Source: Chaenocephalus aceratus
Lineage: Eukaryota > Chordata > Actinopteri > Perciformes > Channichthyidae
Length of the DNA stretch: 64,000 nt
Assembly: GCA_023974075.1 (NCBI GenBank)
Contig: JAMFTG010000129.1
Coordinates: 327,501-391,500 of the forward strand
Reading direction: 5' to 3'
The notes under the pieces were generated by a model. The model was given only the letters and a program-made list of their open reading frames with translations. It had not been told where the DNA came from and ran no database searches. The position numbers were made by a program, and so were the translations under genes. Shown here piece by piece: positions 28,201 through 41,253 of this stretch (the first letter of the stretch is position 1; every line of letters begins with the position of its first letter).

Positions 28201-31200
28201 CTTCATCCCATTACCTCGTAGGAAAGTACTTTAAATTAACATTTCCTCAAATTTGGTGTGGATATTTATTGAAAGTTGTAGAGATTTTTGGCAATCTTAT
28301 GTTGCAAAAACAGTAAAGCCCTACTTTGCCAGTGTTCAAGGACACTAAGGATCTATGGCATGACAAGCTAACTTTGAATGCAAAAAAACATTTGCTTAAC
28401 AAGTAATCTACGGTTCTTCTTCTGTTAAACTTTCAGATTTAGTTTTTATATTTTATTTTCTGGCATTTTACAATAACTGCTCCACAGCTTGTGAACCATA
28501 ATTCACTAACATAAATGAATGTAATATGAAATCCCTATCATGTACTTTGTTTATCTATACTTGATTTCTAGCATGCTAAAACATACAAAACAACAGAGCG
28601 CTGTGCTATAGAGTTTGGTCAAAGCAGAAGCATTGCCTAGTCTAAATGAAAGGCTTCAAATCATGTAGGCTAGTATCTAAAAAGTATCTGATTTGAGGGT
28701 ATTTGTAATCTGTTCAGATGTTCCAGTATTACTCAGTTAAAGTGTTTGATGTGTTTACAGTATCCATGCTATTCTTGTTAGCTAAACATATTAATCTTTC
28801 AGGTCAGATGATTGGAGAAGTGAAAGAGACTTTTTGGAGTACATGTGGGTTAGGCTAATATTCCCTGTGGTTTCCTTACACTATTTTCGGTAAAGAATAA
28901 CCCACGTAAAACCATTTGCTTCAACCACCCGATGTAGATAAAAACCTTGCTAACACTAATGATGGAAAAGAGGTCACAACAGCTAAAGTGCATTACTTTT
29001 AACACCTGCTTCCTTAATATGCAATACTTTTTAATTGCCCAACACAAAAGGGACAGAAGCATCACACAGGGTCGAACCCTGAAGCATCCAGCCAACACAT
29101 GACATCATCTAGTAAAACAGGAGGAACTGGGAGGTGTTTACTCTGTGAAGTGAAAAAAACATCTCCTACGGGCAATTTTCTTACCAAATATAGTAAGATA
29201 ACAACTACATTAAACACCAGTAGCATACATATAATACTAGTACTGCGCAAATAAGTGACTAGTGTAATATCCAGATTGCAGTAAGCGCTATATTTGACAG
29301 AGGTAAAAATATGTGAAAAATAATAGAGATAATGAAACGGACTATTTTAACATTGTTGCTACTTTTACGGAGTTAAAATATCCGAGTATAGGGTCACACC
29401 ATTTTTGGATAACAATAAATAATTGCGATTATTTTTGAATGATATATTTCAACTGGGATCTGATTCACAATATTGGAGGGACTGATCATATCATTTTATT
29501 TAGCATTATCATTGAAAAATATCAACAATTATTATGGTGAGTTTTTTTAGCAGACATTTATTTTGTTAAGTTTTGTAGAATATGATTTGTAGGATGGGAA
29601 ATATCTGCAGCTCCACAACAACATAATAAAATGGTATTACAACAGATAATCAGCAGTTAACAAATATTGAGCTGGCTGAGGTTTGAAAATAATTGTACAT
29701 GTCTATATTGCGATATCAATACAATATCAAATAGTTGTGCAGCCCAATAAGAGTACTTCTTCCACCTCTGGAAAATGTTTAAAGTGTGAAAATCATAGAT
29801 CCAGTAGGACTTTAAATGTAGTAAAAGGCAGAGAGCCAGGCGTGCTGGAGGCAGAGCAGTGATGCATGCAGAAGTGGTGTGCTAACAGGGAGAGATGGGT
29901 TGAGACCAGAGTCACTGGAGTGGGCTGTTATGCACCGGCAGACCTGCAAAAGCACAATTAGCACCATGTGACCCAGTCACAGAGAAAGCTCAGTCAGAAA
30001 CCTTTATCTATACAGTCTATGGTCAGAACATAGAGGTAGAAGAGGAAGAAAAGCAAGCGTTTGACACTCAAGAACAACAACATTTAACACATCTAGGAAT
30101 ATGGAGTTTCACAACACAGAGCCAAGTTAGCTGCCCAACTATAACGGGGTGGGAGCACCAGAATAAAAACAACAGACGGTACACACAACTTAAACATATC
30201 AAGAAACAACTTTAAAATGTGATAACATTCTACAAACCTTTCAATCGTCTTTTCAAATGCAAGGTACCATCCTTTCACTAGCTTACTTTGCGTAAAATAA
30301 CAAGTTATCTCGGAAGCTAGCAATCACCTGTTGAGCTCAGGCCCCCAGGAAGTGCAGTGGCCGTTGAAGCCGATTTTTATGAATGGCCGTAGTGGCCAAA
30401 CAGTGGTACTACAGCCTCCATGACGTCAAAAATAATTTTCCCCTTTGACTTGATTGATAAATTACCTAGCACGAACACTTGCATGGTCCTTATTTGATTC
30501 AGTAGGTTGTAAAAGTTGTTAAATGCACTAACAGCTGGTTACAGAGTTATTTAATCTCTTCATTCATTTTACTGAGCAGAGAGCGGTATATCGGAGGCGG
30601 GGCTTAGAGGAAAACTCCAGTGCGCATGCTCTATGGGCCCACATACGGGTACTTTCTGGATCTACAGTCGCTTCATTTTGGGCTTTACTGAGCAACTCTC
30701 GTAGGAATGAACGCTGTATCCAGTTCTCTTTACAGATCCATGGTTGAGCTCCATGTAAAGTCTGCATCCAGCATACAAGAACAAACTCCTCAAAGAACTG
30801 CATTAAGAGGAACTGGAGGGACGTTGTGGAAAATTAAGACACAACTTAAATTCTGCTCTGTTGTTGTTTTACTTTAAGCTAATTAAAGCTAACTGCTTAG
30901 CCTTGTTTTTTTCAAATAGAAGCGGTTGTAGGCGCTAGCAACAAGTGGCTAACAGTTAGCTAGCTTAACAGTAACTGAGATTTAATATGAGCCATTTTGT
31001 GATAAATTCACTATCAAGGAAACTGTAGAAGTAGTTCCCCTTGGTAACACACTGACTCAACTTTGACACACACACATCATTCCGAATAAAAAGCAAGAAG
31101 CTGTTGTTGGCTATATAATTAGCATTTAGCATCATAGCTAACGGCAAGGATGCCCTGGAAAAGTCCCATTGAGAAACAACGGGAGAGATCCACCTGATCA

Positions 31201-34200
31201 CGCTACGCCTCTTACCGGGTTTATCCGATCAGCTGCATCCGAAAACCACACGTATCCTGCCCGTGGGATAGACACCATCACTTTGGCCATTGAGATCAAC
31301 AGCAACAAGTATCCCACATTCTCGGTTTTGTCCAGTTTTTGTTGTCCTCCTCTCACTGGGAACAATCTCGGCATACAAACAGCGCATTCCACAGGCTGCT
31401 TCTCCTCTGTGGCTGAATCCCCACAGGCTGCTTACAATTAAAGGGACACTGCCTTGTTTTTCTCACGCCTCTGTAGTGTGTACTGTGTCTGTGACTGTGC
31501 ACAACAAGTGTCAAAATGTAGGATTTTGTAACTTAATTTTTGCAATTATTCAACTGTGTAACTGAATGATTTGCAATGAATCAAATGGGCCATTCTCATA
31601 TCACTTTGGCATTATTATGGTGTTATTAGAGTGTACATTTTGAGCAATATTCATTATTAATACCATTGTCAATAATGTAACATACATATTTTATTATCGT
31701 ATCTATTTATATCTGTATTTTATTGTATTTATTGTTACCATTTTTATTCAGAACGGCATTTAAAAAAAAGTAATTAAACATTTTATTTTCGTCTTGTGTG
31801 CTGTAGGTACCAAAGATGCGACAAAGATGTCAACAAGTATATTAAGGGTAGAATAAAGTTATAAATATTAATTCCTTACAAAATATGTGATTGGTTCCTG
31901 TATGATTCTTGATATGTTTGTGATTAAATACAGTTGATGAGGTGGGTACCAATCCACTATTGTAACATGCTTTTTACATAAATATGGCACTTAACCATCA
32001 GCATTGGCCCATTCAGCATTCATATTAATTCACTGTATATTGTAATACAAATGTTATATAATATAATACAAAGTGTATTAATACTACATTTTTACTTTAA
32101 CTTCTTATGTTTAGTACAAATATTTGTATATATATTTTTATTTTATTGTAATCTTTAATTGGAATTCTTACTTTACCCTTTTATGTCTATATTAATACTT
32201 TTATTTTATTTTAACATTATTATTATTTTAACTTCTTATGTTTGTTTAATATTTTTGTATTTATTTATATTTCTTCTTAATAATTGTATGTAAAAATCAT
32301 TAAAAAAAATCTTATTTGGTCTTAGTTAACTTTATTCTAAAATGGAGCAACCTTTGCAAAATCCATCCGTCATTCCTCCTAGGGATAATAAAGTCCACTG
32401 ACGCTCAATTACTCAACAGCCGTTCTTGATGAATGGGGAATGACCTCATAGGTAAAGAAGAGAGATAGATTTGATAGTTGGTTTCTGTTCTGCTTAATTT
32501 CTAAAGAGCAGCGCAGCAGTCTGAATCACGTGGCTGTTGATGCCCTCTGTTTTGAAATATGCCAAAACAACTTTGTTTAATAAGCACCGTATTAAAAACA
32601 ATCGTACATTATACCCTCCTGCCAGACAGCAGGATTATAAATGTCCTATGGCCTTTGTCTCCCACAGAATTGAAGGATTAGGTAGCAGCCATGAAAAATA
32701 AGGAAGTGGAATCACAAAATGACTTACTGCTCCTCTCCTTGTACTGCTGGAAACAGTCAAGTTTGAAGAAATGGCACTAATGTTGAAGAACAGTTCTGTT
32801 TTTTTTTGTTGATGAAACTTCATTTGGTGATATGCAATTCACCAGCAACCGACCACGTGGCTTACGAGAAAACAGTCCTCTGATTTACAATAAAGACGGG
32901 TGGTATAAGTCTGACTGTGTTATGAGGAAATTGGATAGTTAAAGGTGGGGTAGGGTAAGTTTCAGAAACCGGCTCGAGATACACTTTTTGTTATATTCCA
33001 TGGAATGCTCTTAACATCCCGATAGCAATGAATATCTGAAGTGCTTTGACAAAAAATCCATAAAAAAATGTCATCTGTCGAAGCCGTAATACTGTAAAAA
33101 GTACAACGGCCTACCTGCCTGTCAGCCTTCCATCGGGGCACAAACTTATCTCGTGCCCTCATTGGTCATGTGCGCGTTCGGTGTTGGAGGAGGGGCTCTG
33201 TGAGGAAGTGTCAGATTTGCTCCGGTTGTGTATTTTCAAATTCTAGCGCACTCGAGCTGGTTTCTCCAAAATTACCTACCCCACCTTTAATCAATTTAAA
33301 CAATTATTTATTATTATTTTAACTCCTGCTATTTCCAGCTATCTCAGTCTTTCTATGGATCAGAGTTCAACCACTGTGCTCTCATAGCACGTTGACATGT
33401 ATTTACTCTGGCATTGCAGCCTTATCAGCTGACATGCAGTGGCATAGGAAAAAAAGGAGCCGCTGGGTAATAGGCTAAAATGTCGAATGGACACTCAAAG
33501 CAGTGGCTGGTCCTGATATAACAACCCAACACACACAAAGTCACAGAAAACATGAAGAATATTTCAGGCCAGAGCAACAAATGTCATGCATGCTGTACAT
33601 TCACATAAACAGCTGTCAGGCAGTGGTGCTAATGAATCAGATAACACATCCAAACAAGTGGGCGGTGCAGAGCTGCAGTGTGAAAGAAACTCAAACTGAA
33701 CAACGTCTTCTTTATAGCAGTAACATGCTAAAAGAAAAGTCTGGATCAATGAGATAAATGGCATTTACTGTGATAATCACTTCCACAGAGGGAACTCTTG
33801 CTATCTTGTGTGTTTTAAATGCTAAAAAAGAGCAGTGTGCAAATCCTTAAAAGTCAGGCATAGATTTCTACTCATTAATATACAAATAAAAGCCTTACTT
33901 TGTAATAAAATGTAGTAAATCAGTTGTTCAAAAGCCTTTTAAATGCCCGAACGTGTGAGGCAGGATTTTACTAATCATTGCTAATTACGTGTTTGGAAAA
34001 GAATGTAGCCGTAGCAACCCCGTGTAATCTCCCACGAAACAAAAGACGTCAAGAAGTGTATAGTAATAGTAATACCTAAAGAGACTATTTAAGTATTTCC
34101 TGCATAATTCTTAAATATTTTATGATTTAATATGGTTTCTTGTTGTGTAATTAAAAGGGGGTATTTGTTTGCCTGTGTGCTTGAATGCTTCATCAGGTGT

Positions 34201-35794
34201 ACTAAATGACAAAAAAATAGAAAATAGTCACCCTTAAAAAGATATTTACATATAATTCTTGAAAGATTTTCTGATTTAATGAGATTCTGGTTGTGTGTGA
34301 TAGTGTGTGATGTGGGCGGTGTTTGTCTGCCGGTGTGCTTGAGTGCTCCAACCTGTGTGTGGGCGAGCATGCGTGGCATTAGCGTGTGTATAAATAGTGG
34401 AAAGTGTGTGTGAGCGCAAGCACCTGTGCCATCCTCTGCGTGCGCTGCAGGTTGTGGTGCTACTCACTCATGCACTGCAGGCCATGCTTCCTCTGCAGGG
34501 TCTTGCTGCACAGAGAGCAGGTGGCACAGCTGGAGAAAGCCCCCGGCACCAGATGATGGCCGTGACACCTCCTGCTGCCACACACTGTGTCCTTCCTCCT
34601 TCTCCTTCTGATGTTCCTTCTCTCGGTTCTTACCCTGGAACAAGAGGAGAGGGTTTTACATGCACACGTGTGTGTTCTCTTTCACTGTCTTATGGCTGGG
34701 GATGTATGAGATTGCATAAGCGTGCCAGAGGCAGGATATAGAACGGGGTTTGTGTAAGTAGATTAGAGACGTGTGTGTGTTGCATGCACACCAGTGGGAC
34801 TGTTTACACTGCAGGATTTGGTCTTTTTCATGCACATCAATGTTCTCTTTTAATACTGCATAATGCAATTTAAATGCATCACAAAAATAGCACTTCAAAT
34901 GTAATTGTAATAAAATGTATAGTAGAGCGTCATATACATTTTTCTGTGTTATTATGTATTATAATTTTTTTAAATAATTATTATTTATTATACTTCTTTA
35001 CAATTTGAAATACAAGTATTCACATGCCTACACTACACAAGATTTTAAGATGACGTATCTGAAATTGTATAGTAGTCAACATTTACTCACTACAAAACTA
35101 AAATGCTGGACCACGTTAATGCACCTGTAGTAATATTTTAATGTTTTATGTAATAAAATAGATTATATATTTAACACACATTTTTTTTTTTTTATTCATA
35201 ATGAGAACTTTTGCTAATCCAAGTAGTCTTTTTCTTAATTTGGATTTTAGCTAGCGCCAGATTTGATATAACAAATTCATTTTTTAGCACATATTTCCTA
35301 CCTTGTAAAAACTCTAGTTAGGTGACATATTGCATTGCATGCCAGGCAGCGTGGTTTATTGCAGTATGTGTTCAAAGTGCATCATGTTTTACCTTATCTT
35401 TATTGAAGGAGCCAGTCACTCTGTTCCTCAGAGAGCTGAGAGTCCTCTTCACCTTCGTGCCTTTCTCCACCTTCTCTGTACGATCATCCACTTCCTCATT
35501 CCTTCACAATGGAGCAGAGAAGGAAACATAATAAAAATTATCTTGTATTTTTTATTTTTTTAAAGGTCCCGTGTCATGGCCATTTCTACTGATCATAATT
35601 CCATTGAGGAGGTCTACTAAAATAAATGTATATTGTGCAATTTTTCAAACTCACATTGGTTTCCTCACAGCATCTCTGTATAGTATGTGTATTCACTCTG
35701 TCCTAAACGGCTTGTTGGAGCTCTTGCCCCCCCCCCCTCCCTATGAGCCCAGTGGCCGTCTGCGAGACAGCGAGACACAACGAAACCCAGCCCG

Positions 35795-35832
<38 letters not shown>

Positions 35833-37562
35833 ATTTAAAATATGTAATCAAGATATGTCATGAATGTTTTTTCAGTGAATCAACAAACAGGAAATTAGTA
35901 CATTTATTTTGATTAGACTTATTTGGATTAGATTAAGTTTACTTAGGGAGAGTTCACATTCAAAAATATATTTAGATGTGCCATAAGGCTATTTTTCATC
36001 CATAGTCTTTGCAGATGTTTCAGGAAATAAAATAAAAAAAACTGATCAAATTTGAAAAAATATGAATAAAATAAAAATAATTAAAAGCTCACAATACAGG
36101 ACATTACTTGCAACAACAACAAAAATCAAAAAACATATATATATTGAAAAGCAACAAGACAGCAACAGGTCACAGCAGGAATGGGTGATTCGATTAAAAG
36201 TAATAGTTGCAGTAATTAGAAATGTTATTAGACTTGTTTCATGAACAGAAACCACAGCATTGCAGAACCAAGAGCAGCGTGTACTGAACTGAAAAACTAA
36301 AGGACACATATCATATCAAATATTTCTACTACAATATTAACTAAAATGTTAAAAAAAACACATTATATTCTTTCAAATGAGTTGTTATCTTTAGATACTG
36401 TATGTCCCCTTCAAATCTGTTTACCATTCCCTGTCATAAAAAACCAATGAACCAGCTCTATACAAATACACAAGACACATAGCAACCATTATGGAGCATG
36501 ATGTGAAATATATTACCTACAATGTCCCCGCTTTAGTGTAAGTGACGAGTGAGAAGAGGACTGGTAACTTTACTCATTGGAGAGGAACTCGTACCAGTTT
36601 TACACTCCTGTAACTTTGGTGTCCAATCTGTTGTTCCCCTGCTTCGCTCTGTGGAGGACAATGCAGGTTTCAGCGCGGGGAGAAATGACCAAACACTGCC
36701 AAATATGAACCATAAATAACCAGTAGACACTTTCAAAGCAGCGTCTTACATGTTTTAGCAAATATGTGTTCCTTTAAACCAGGGGTGTCAAACTCAATTT
36801 CATCTCGGGCCACATCAGCATCATAGTCGCACTCAAAGGGCCGGTTTTATATGTTCAAATCTGCTTACTCACTGTAGTGTAGCTTTTATTTTATTTATTT
36901 TTCTTTAGTTTTTTTTTTTTTTTTTTTAAATGTACGGTGTCCTTGGGTGTCATGAAAGGCGCCTAAAAATAAAATGTATTATTATTATTATTATTATTAT
37001 ATACATACAAAAAATACATATATAAATATTTAATATATTTAAAAGAATGTATTATATTACATTATTGCCGTCTGCATTGGATTATTATCGGATAGGGTAA
37101 TAACTTAAGTCTCTTCAGTGAGAATGTCACAAAATGATTTAAAAAGAAAAGCCAAATTCTGGAAAAAAAGTCAAAATAAAATAAGTGACATTTTGAAAGA
37201 AAAGTCCGATTCTGAGAAGAAAAGTCAAACTTGAGATGCATTGTGGGACATGTAGTTTACGGGCAACGTGCTTCTGTAAAGTAGCATGTAACCGTATAGT
37301 AAACATATTATATTCTTTCAGAGCTGTTGTGGGCCACATTAAATGAAGTCACGGGCCGGATTTGGCCCCCGGGCCTTGAGTTTGACACCCCTGCTTTAAA
37401 CTGATGTGTTTCATTCAGTCAGACTTCATTTTGTGTCCGGTGAGGCAAACAACAACCGTTGATCTTGTGAGTTAATATTTAAAACTGTGGTGACAAACAC
37501 ACCCTTTCACTGGATGATCAAACTGGGTAAGGGCCAAAACAGGCACATGCAAACACACGTGC

Positions 37563-37611
<49 letters not shown>

Positions 37612-38408
37612 TGCTCCCCCTGGATCTGCAGACCTCCCTCTCGTGTTTACTCACCCGTGGTACAGCTTCAGCTCCTGCAGAACTTTCTGTACCATCAGCC
37701 TGAGACAAACAACACACTGAGGCTGAGTGTGGGGGAGGAGGAGAGGAGGACAGAGGAGACAAGGGAAGGACAAAGCAGAGGAGATGAAGACAGCAGAGGA
37801 AGAGGAGAGTAGGAGAAGAGAGGAGGAGGGGAGACGACTAGGACATGAGAGGCGATGAGAGAGGACAAAGAAGGACAGAGGAGAGGAGAGGACGAAAGAC
37901 AAAAGGAGAAGAGGACAGAGACAGGGAGGAAAAAGATGAGAGGAGAAGAGGAGAGGAGAGGAGAGGAGGAAAGGAGATGAAATAGGAGTATAAGAGGAAA
38001 GGAATAAAGGAGATAATAGTATAGGACAGAGAAGAGAAGCGGATACAGAAGAGACAAGGAGACGAGAGGAAACAAGAAGAGACGAGAGGAGAGAGGAAGA
38101 CAGGTGAGGATGTAAGGACAAAGTAGAGGAGAGGAGGACAGAGGAGACGAAGGACCGGAAAGGAGAGTATAGGAGAAAGAGGAAGAGAGCAGAGGAGAGG
38201 AATGGAGTTAAAAATAAAAATGAGGAGGGGAGGAAAGACGAAAGGAGATGAGGAATGGATAGAGGAGAGGAAACAAGGGGACTTGGATACATTAGAGGAG
38301 ACCAGAGGAGAGTAAGGAGGAGGAATCGAGGAGGAGAGTAGAGGGCGAGACTGATAGGAGCTAGGTGTCATACAGTGATTTAGTGAAGAATCCTCCCTTG
38401 TCTGCTCC

Positions 38409-38442
<34 letters not shown>

Positions 38443-41211
38443 ACACAACACACACACTAAGGGGCCATCTAAGGAGCTGGAGGACTGTGGGAGGAGGAGG
38501 TTTCAGGCGTATGACATGGAGCAGAGATGTCAGGGGGGGGTAGGGAAGCCCCCCCCCCTCCACCAGACTGCAGAGATTTATGACCAGAGAACAGAATGTG
38601 AACTATTGTAATGACCAGAGAGAGCTGCAGGTACAATCTACAGACAATTACCATCTTATTATGTCTCATTTTGTTTTAAATCTATACTCGTGGATCAGGC
38701 TTACCTCGAACCAGCTCCGAGGACTGTTCCCTCTCTTCTCCTGCTTCTCTCCCTCCATCCCCATGCACTCGTGTCCTCTCTACTTGTATGCTCTCATAAA
38801 TGCATCTTACTAGCTGAGTATCCGGGTCATCACCGGGAGTTGTTGGCGCTGACGCTCGCTTTCTTATTTTTTGGCGACACCTGAAAGATTGCCGACATCC
38901 TCAATCGATGCATCGATCCCAGCCCATGCAGTCAGTCAACATATCGACGCGTCGTTGGGCGAGATACTTGAATGTTAGTCAACTTGTGCAAATGGCACTG
39001 CTGTGTATGACTGAGGTGTGGACGGGTGAAAGGTGGCGCTTTGAGGGGTCGTAAAGACGGGATAAAGCACTACAGTGCGTTCACCATCCTCCTGGATCCG
39101 TCCTTTTTCCTATATGTTCTCACTATCAGTTGTTTCATCTGGTTTGTGCTGTTTGTGACGATAAGAAAGTCTTTGATTCAGCCACAATAACACCGTCACC
39201 ACGTCCTGAACTGTGGATATGAATTTATTTCATTTATATAATAGCTTGGACTGAAGCACTCTCTACAGCAGGGGTTCCCAACCTTTTTTCCCAAGAGCCC
39301 CCCAAATGACTCCTTTTGGAAGTTGCGCCCCCCCCCCACACACCACACACGGGGGGTGGGCAACAGCGCTAATTAAAGTTTAAAACTCTCAAAATGCTAC
39401 AACTACTGTCACAAACTGGATGAATGTGTAGTATTGTGTTAAAGGAGGATGAAAGCGTAATCAAGGAGCGCTGTTGGAGCGACTTTGCTGGTTATTGGAC
39501 TCAGGAGTAACTCATCTGGATTTCCCCTGCGATGAAGAATTAAAGGACGGCGCGGAAGTGGAAACAATTCACAAAGGGATTAAACTGTTTAAAACACATG
39601 CTCAAAGTAAACCGGATGTTGCCGATGTGTTTACGTGGATTCAAAAGTCGTGAATAATCTACAAAATGGAGGAGACCGATCTGATCGGAGCAACTGTGAC
39701 AAATAATCTAACTGAAACCGGCGTGGACGATGACTATGTTTTAAAAATGCGCTTATCCAGACAAGCCTGGTTTGGACACTTAACGGGCAGAAGAAACATT
39801 TCTATTAAAGAAAGAATTATACATGTCTGTCTTTTTATGCCTTTAATACTAACTTGAATTTTTATTAAAATTAATTAGTCAATTTTTTTTATATTTTATT
39901 GTAATGTAGAGACAAGGCTTTTAGTGACAATCATGTATTGCCTTACAATTACAATTATAAGTAAAAACCCCCAGGTTGGGAACCACTGCTCTCGGGTGTC
40001 CACAGTCAATCCTCAGATTAAATACAACGTTTCATAATTTATTGTCAATATTACTGGCTTCTACTATGCGTATGCTACATTATAGCGTGCCTGCCTCTTT
40101 ATTTAAGAATGCAGTCTACTCTTTCATTTTGTCTTTCATTTGAACAGCTCCCTTTCCTGGTACAATGTACATTCTCCAATGTGAGACGGGTAAAGGATTT
40201 CTGATTCTGAATACCAGATCAACTATTAAAGGGCCCATGTCATGCTTTTCTGGTTATCACCCGTCCCCTTGTGTTATGAAGGTTTTTCTGCATGTGAACG
40301 GTCTGCAGAGTCACAAACCCTCAAAGTGCACCCTGTAGCGAGTAAAACTCTAACACAGAGAAGACCTGTCTGCTGCCCCAGAACGCCTCGCTGGGGATTT
40401 CTCTTTTTCTTCCTGGGTACAGTGACGTGTCCATACCCAAATGGACCCATTGTTCCAAGTGGACCAATCCGTGGAGCCGTTACGTTACGTCTGCGGAGCC
40501 GTAAAGTTAAGTCCGTGGATTGGTCCAAATTGACCAATCCGCGGACTTCCTCGCACACACACACACTCAATCTTTTCTCAGCTGCAGCTCCGCCGATTTC
40601 TCCTCCCTGAGACGGCGGGACGCGGCGAGGCTGTGAGTCGGTGTGTGAGCACGCACATAAACTCCCAGCCAGGCTGCGGGTGTTGTGTGTGTTCGGGCTG
40701 GGTTTCGCTATCTCTCGCTGTCTCGCAGACGGCCACTGGGCTCACAGGGAGGGGGGGGGGCAGGAGCTCCAACAAGCCGTTTAGGACAGAGAGTGAATAC
40801 ACACACTTTACAGAGATGCTGTGAGAAACCAATGTGAGTTTGGAAAATTGCACAATTTAAATGTATTCTAGTCGACCTCAACAATGGAATTATGATCAGT
40901 AGAAATGGCCATGACATGGGACCTTTAAAGGGTCTTTGAACATATTGTCTTTGGTGAATACTTGTCCCTGTTGATGTGCGAAAGATTCCAGACTTGAACT
41001 GATAATAAAGTATTATTGAACGTTAAAGAAAATGTATAAGGTGTGTGTGTAACTCAAGCTACAGCAGTCATATATCGAGCAGACTTACATGTGGCTCTGG
41101 CCGTCAGTAGAGTGCAGGTTTTCTTCAGGGTCGAACTCCTCTGCTGCAGGAGATACAAAAGGTCAGATATGATGAAACAGCTGATGCCTGCAGAGTGTAA
41201 AACATGTATCC

Positions 41212-41253
<42 letters not shown>

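Noticed and set aside
31169..31565. Two overlapping plus-strand frames of about 90 residues
   Set aside because: No recognisable domain, no splice signals and they overlap in different frames; probably part of an uncharacterised repeat.
37651..38563. Ser/Leu/Pro-rich minus-strand frames of 126-241 residues
   Set aside because: They are compositional artefacts of the polypurine tract; only E7 (37655-37699) is coding.
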